Of a DNA stretch of 9,150 nucleotides, positions 7,197 to 9,150 are shown piece after piece. The notes under the pieces were generated by a model. It did not search any database. It saw nothing but the letters and a program-made list of their open reading frames with translations, and was not told the origin of the DNA. The stretch comes from Alistipes sp. (GTDB lineage: Bacteria > Bacteroidota > Bacteroidia > Bacteroidales > Rikenellaceae). The first letter of the stretch is position 1, and every line of letters starts with the position of its first letter. Location of the stretch: the NCBI GenBank assembly GCA_017646785.1, contig JAGCLX010000075.1, positions 1 to 9,150 of the forward strand. Reading direction: 5' to 3'. The position numbers and the translations under genes are program-made.

Positions 7197-7201
7197 GCAA
7201 A
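7186..7201 (-). repeat. 16-bp inverted repeat unit, left copy
   Basis: The minus strand of 7186-7201 reads TTTGCAGTGTATTAGT and is identical to the plus strand of 7354-7369. Each copy covers the end of a -7 box and the first operator half-site, so the region carries two divergent copies of one promoter-operator module 168 bp apart. Confidence 0.9.
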
Positions 7202-7229
7202 TATATGCTCTATTTTTTAATCCTCCAAA
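7198..7229 (-). promoter_or_regulatory. distal minus-strand promoter facing the barrel gene
   Basis: On the minus strand TTTG (7229-7226) is followed after 20 bp by TATATTTG (7205-7198). Transcription would begin inside operator A near 7191 and run about 195 nt before the barrel gene ATG at 6996, passing through the proximal promoter and G run. No open reading frame with a credible start lies in that leader. Confidence 0.6.
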
Positions 7230-7326
7230 TTATTTGCAAACTATTTTTAGGATATTTTATATACCTATGTTATATTATATTAATGCCACTTTTTTATGTG
7301 AAAATAGAAAATTAATCGTCAGAAAA

Positions 7327-7357
7327 TTTGGTGGTATAAAAATTATCATTACCTTTG
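7327..7357 (+). promoter_or_regulatory. promoter of the ABC transporter/GntR operon
   Basis: TTTG at 7327-7330 is followed after 19 bp by TACCTTTG at 7350-7357, a full match to the Bacteroidetes consensus. Transcription should start near 7364, within operator B, and give a leader of about 57 nt before the ATG at 7421. Confidence 0.75.
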
Positions 7358-7369
7358 CAGTGTATTAGT
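7354..7369 (+). repeat. 16-bp inverted repeat unit, right copy
   Basis: TTTGCAGTGTATTAGT, identical in reverse orientation to 7186-7201. It joins the -7 box of the ABC operon promoter to operator B. Confidence 0.9.
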
Positions 7370-7382
7370 AATGCGATACACG
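7359..7382. promoter_or_regulatory. operator-like inverted repeat B, AGTGTA-N12-TACACG
   Basis: Half-sites at 7359-7364 and 7377-7382 with the same 12-bp spacing as operator A and one mismatch (final G for T). The symmetry extends inward by one pair (GTGTAT and ATACAC). It starts one base after the -7 box, exactly as operator A does relative to its own promoter. It is the likely autoregulatory site of the GntR protein encoded third in this operon. Confidence 0.7.
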
Positions 7383-7401
7383 ATAAACCTGCAATTACAA
7401 A

Positions 7402-7416
7402 CCTATAAGCAATAGG
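7402..7416 (+). promoter_or_regulatory. small inverted repeat overlapping a possible ribosome binding site
   Basis: CCTAT and ATAGG enclose five bases, and the right arm holds an AGGA that ends about 3 bases before the ATG at 7421. The AGGA is close to the start for a standard Shine-Dalgarno site, and Bacteroidetes rarely rely on one. If the hairpin forms in mRNA it would mask the start region; the 5-bp stem is weak. Confidence 0.3.
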
Positions 7417-7420
7417 AATT

Positions 7421-8248
7421 ATGATAGCAATAAAGAATTTGACGTTTGGCTACAAGGCGCGACGCAATGTGCTGAATGACATCACCCTCGAACTTGGTGA
7501 GGGTCACATCCACGGCCTTTTGGGCTGTAATGGTATCGGTAAGACCACACTCCTAAAACTTATCTGTGGCATCATGCGCCCCGATAGCGGTGAGGTGCGT
7601 GTCGATGGTGTAGACCCAATGACTCGCCAACCACAGATATTCTCGGAGATGATGATTATCCCCGAGGAGTTCGACTTGCCCAATCTCTCGTTGGAGCGCT
7701 ACGCAGCGATGATGAAGCCCTTCTACCCCCGCTTCGACCATGGCTCCATGCGCCGCTATGCCGAGGAGCTGAAGGTTAACACCGAAGACAGGCTCCATAA
7801 CATGTCTATGGGTCAGCGTAAGAAGGCATACATAGCCTTTGCCCTTGCTTGCAATGTGCGCACGCTGCTTATGGATGAGCCAACGAATGGTCTTGACATC
7901 CCCTCAAAGAGTATCTTCCGTCGCTTGTTGGCATCGTATGTCGACGAGGAGCGTATGGTAGTAATCTCCACACACCAGGTGGCAGATGTGGAATCATTGT
8001 TGGATAACATCGTAATCCTCGATAACGAGGGCGTAGCGCTCGCTGCTACAACCACTGAGATATGCGGCAAACTGAAGTTTGGCCGCGCTGCAGAGGGTGA
8101 TGATGTACTCTACAAGGAGATGACCATCGCTGGTGAGATGGCGGTGATGGAGAACCACAATGAGGAGGATACGCAGCTCAATATCGAGCTACTGTTCAAC
8201 GCCGTGACTGCCGACCGCAAGTCTATTAATAACCTTTTTAACCGTTAG
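7421..8248 (+). CDS. ABC transporter ATP-binding protein (YtrB-like)
   Basis: A 275-residue cytoplasmic ATPase subunit. Motifs in order: Walker A GCNGIGKT at 35-42, a Q-loop region reading IPEEFDLP at 80-87 with glutamate in place of the usual glutamine, signature MSMGQ at 128-132 (a variant of LSGGQ), Walker B LLMDEP at 149-154, D-loop NGLD at 156-159 and H-loop STHQ at 183-186. All residues needed for ATP hydrolysis seem present. The C-terminal 70 residues are an extra family-specific extension. The permease starts 4 bp after the stop and a YtrA-type GntR gene follows, the usual company of YtrAB-like transporters, which in other bacteria respond to cell-envelope stress or antibiotics. The cargo cannot be told. 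Transcribed from the promoter at 7327-7357. Confidence 0.92.
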   Translation: MIAIKNLTFGYKARRNVLNDITLELGEGHIHGLLGCNGIGKTTLLKLICGIMRPDSGEVRVDGVDPMTRQPQIFSEMMIIPEEFDLPNLSLERYAAMMKPFYPRFDHGSMRRYAEELKVNTEDRLHNMSMGQRKKAYIAFALACNVRTLLMDEPTNGLDIPSKSIFRRLLASYVDEERMVVISTHQVADVESLLDNIVILDNEGVALAATTTEICGKLKFGRAAEGDDVLYKEMTIAGEMAVMENHNEEDTQLNIELLFNAVTADRKSINNLFNR

Positions 8249-8252
8249 ACCT

Positions 8253-8978
8253 ATGAAGAGCTTTTCGATACGTCGCGTGGCGCACTACGCCCGCTACCAC
8301 TATAGTGTAACACGCTTCAACTACCTTAGTTTTATCTTGACCATGATAGCCCTCCCCACGCTCTTTGGCATACTCGGCAAAAACCTCTATACGGCGAAGG
8401 AGATGCTTATACCCATCTATATCTTTGCGGGCGTGGCAATGGCCGTTGCAACAACACGCATGATGCGTGGCCGAGGCACGAAGATTATGGATAGCGTGCT
8501 TCCCGTAACTTCAACCGAGCGCCATGTGTTTAATGTTGTTAACCTCGCCGTGGCCTATCCAGTGCTCTTTGCTTTTGTGGCGGCAGTGGCTCTTGGCATA
8601 GTGTCGCTGTTTAATAGAGACATGCTGGGTTTCGGTGAGGCATACTCGCAGTTGGCCGAAGATACATTTTTGGAGTGGACCGCATATGTCTTTGTGCAGA
8701 TTGGTTGCTCTACGGCGCTGCTTATCAATCTCTTGGCGCGCCGCAGCCTAATCCTTGCATATATGATTGCCTTCTTCGGCTCCCAGACGCTCAGTGTGCT
8801 CTTTGTCCTGGGCATGCAGTGGTTGTCGGATAATGTTGAGTTCAGCTGGTCGTTTAATCCTACCGATGCGGAGATGGATGCTATAGAGTGCACACTTAAG
8901 ACCATCTTCTGCATGATTCCCGTGGCGATATATACCCTCTGCTATATTGTGTTGCGTAAGCGTCAAGTTAAATGGTAA
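8253..8978 (+). CDS. ABC-2-type transporter permease subunit
   Basis: A 241-residue inner-membrane protein with about six hydrophobic segments, near residues 24-42, 50-68, 96-120, 141-162, 166-190 and 216-235. A short cytoplasmic loop at 77-92 (MDSVLPVTSTER) resembles the LPAT/LPAS loop common in Bacteroidetes permeases of this kind. It has no ATPase motifs and would work with the ATPase encoded 4 bp upstream, probably as a homodimer with two ATPase copies. Family membership is inferred from topology and gene context rather than strong motifs. The GntR gene begins 15 bp downstream. Confidence 0.82.
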   Translation: MKSFSIRRVAHYARYHYSVTRFNYLSFILTMIALPTLFGILGKNLYTAKEMLIPIYIFAGVAMAVATTRMMRGRGTKIMDSVLPVTSTERHVFNVVNLAVAYPVLFAFVAAVALGIVSLFNRDMLGFGEAYSQLAEDTFLEWTAYVFVQIGCSTALLINLLARRSLILAYMIAFFGSQTLSVLFVLGMQWLSDNVEFSWSFNPTDAEMDAIECTLKTIFCMIPVAIYTLCYIVLRKRQVKW

Positions 8979-8993
8979 TTAAAGAGTTAGCCT

Positions 8994-9150
8994 ATGCAGT
9001 TCAGTGAAGAGAAGCCTATTTGGCGACAGATATACGACCATATTACGATGCGTATTCTTGCGGGCGAGTGGCGTGAGGATGAGCGCATAATATCGGTGCG
9101 TGAGATGGCGGCAACGGTGGGTGTAAACCCCAACACCGTCATGCGCAGCT
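8994..9150 (+). CDS. GntR family transcriptional regulator, YtrA type (N-terminal part, cut by window edge)
   Basis: The first 52 codons of a winged helix-turn-helix regulator. The pattern KPIWRQIYDHITMRILAGEW, then SVREMAATVGVNPNTVMR at residues 34-51, is the DNA-binding domain of GntR proteins. The recognition helix (NPNTVMR) and the lack of a long N-terminal extension fit the short YtrA subfamily, usually about 120 residues, which accompanies ABC transporter genes and represses its own operon. It is third in the operon, 15 bp after the permease, whereas YtrA-type genes are often first. Likely targets are the two AGTGTA-N12-TACAC(T/G) repeats at 7173-7196 and 7359-7382. The effector-sensing part is outside the window. 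Confidence 0.9.
   Translation, partial: MQFSEEKPIWRQIYDHITMRILAGEWREDERIISVREMAATVGVNPNTVMRS

Larger units (their letters stand above)
6997..7420. other. 424-bp divergent regulatory region
   Basis: AT-rich DNA between the leftward barrel gene and the rightward ABC operon. No credible gene is seen. It contains, from left to right: the barrel-proximal promoter with a nine-base C/G run (7045-7074), a small CGCT/AGCG hairpin (7121-7133), a minus-strand promoter with an operator-like inverted repeat (7173-7229), about 100 bp of AT-rich sequence with no recognised element, a plus-strand promoter with a matching operator (7327-7382), and a small inverted repeat just before the ABC gene start. Confidence 0.8.

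Noticed and set aside
7015..7200. 61-codon minus-strand reading frame in the intergenic region
   Set aside because: It begins with a TTG that lies in a -7 box, runs through the G9 run and the proximal promoter, has no domain or signal features, and has no later start of useful length.
7355..7394. TTGCAG and CTGCAA outer inverted repeat around operator B
   Set aside because: Its centre is about 4 bp off that of the operator, and half of it lies upstream of the expected transcript start, so neither an operator extension nor an RNA stem is well supported.
8555..8914. 119-codon minus-strand reading frame opposite the permease gene
   Set aside because: Antisense to a gene with good membrane topology and tight operon spacing; no promoter or family features.

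Overview
The window is most likely from a member of the Bacteroidales. Five intergenic sites match the Bacteroidetes sigma factor promoter (TTTG at -33, TAnnTTTG at -7). Gene starts mostly lack Shine-Dalgarno sequences. The gene set also fits: an outer-membrane beta-barrel protein with a carboxypeptidase-regulatory-like N-terminus, a GIN-domain (DUF2807) lipoprotein, and cinA near rpmB. The genus cannot be told from this stretch.

Left part (1-3750, all on the minus strand). A three-gene unit reads pyrD-like, cinA, pncB, with a 4-bp overlap and a 19-bp gap, from one promoter at 3720-3749. It is followed by rpmB (ribosomal protein L28, cut by the window edge), which has its own near-consensus promoter. 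CinA, with its PncC-type NMN deamidase domain, and PncB both yield nicotinate mononucleotide, so the unit looks like NAD salvage. The first gene has the fold and N-terminal helices of class 2 dihydroorotate dehydrogenase. However, most residues that hold orotate in E. coli PyrD are replaced, so it may be a flavoenzyme with another substrate.

Middle part (3751-7000, minus strand). An outer-membrane TonB-receptor-like barrel protein is followed after 27 bp by a GIN-domain lipoprotein, then by a hairpin terminator.

Right part (7000-9150). A 424-bp AT-rich intergenic region separates the barrel gene from a plus-strand operon. That operon encodes an ABC ATPase, an ABC-2-type permease and the start of a YtrA-type GntR repressor. 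The intergenic region is the most unusual part of the window. It holds two oppositely oriented copies of a promoter-operator module, each a -7 box followed one base later by AGTGTA-N12-TACAC(T/G). It also holds a third promoter, next to the barrel gene, whose spacer contains a run of nine G. The layout suggests that the GntR protein represses its own ABC operon and also the divergent envelope genes. The G run could additionally switch the barrel gene by slippage. Both ideas are inferences from sequence.
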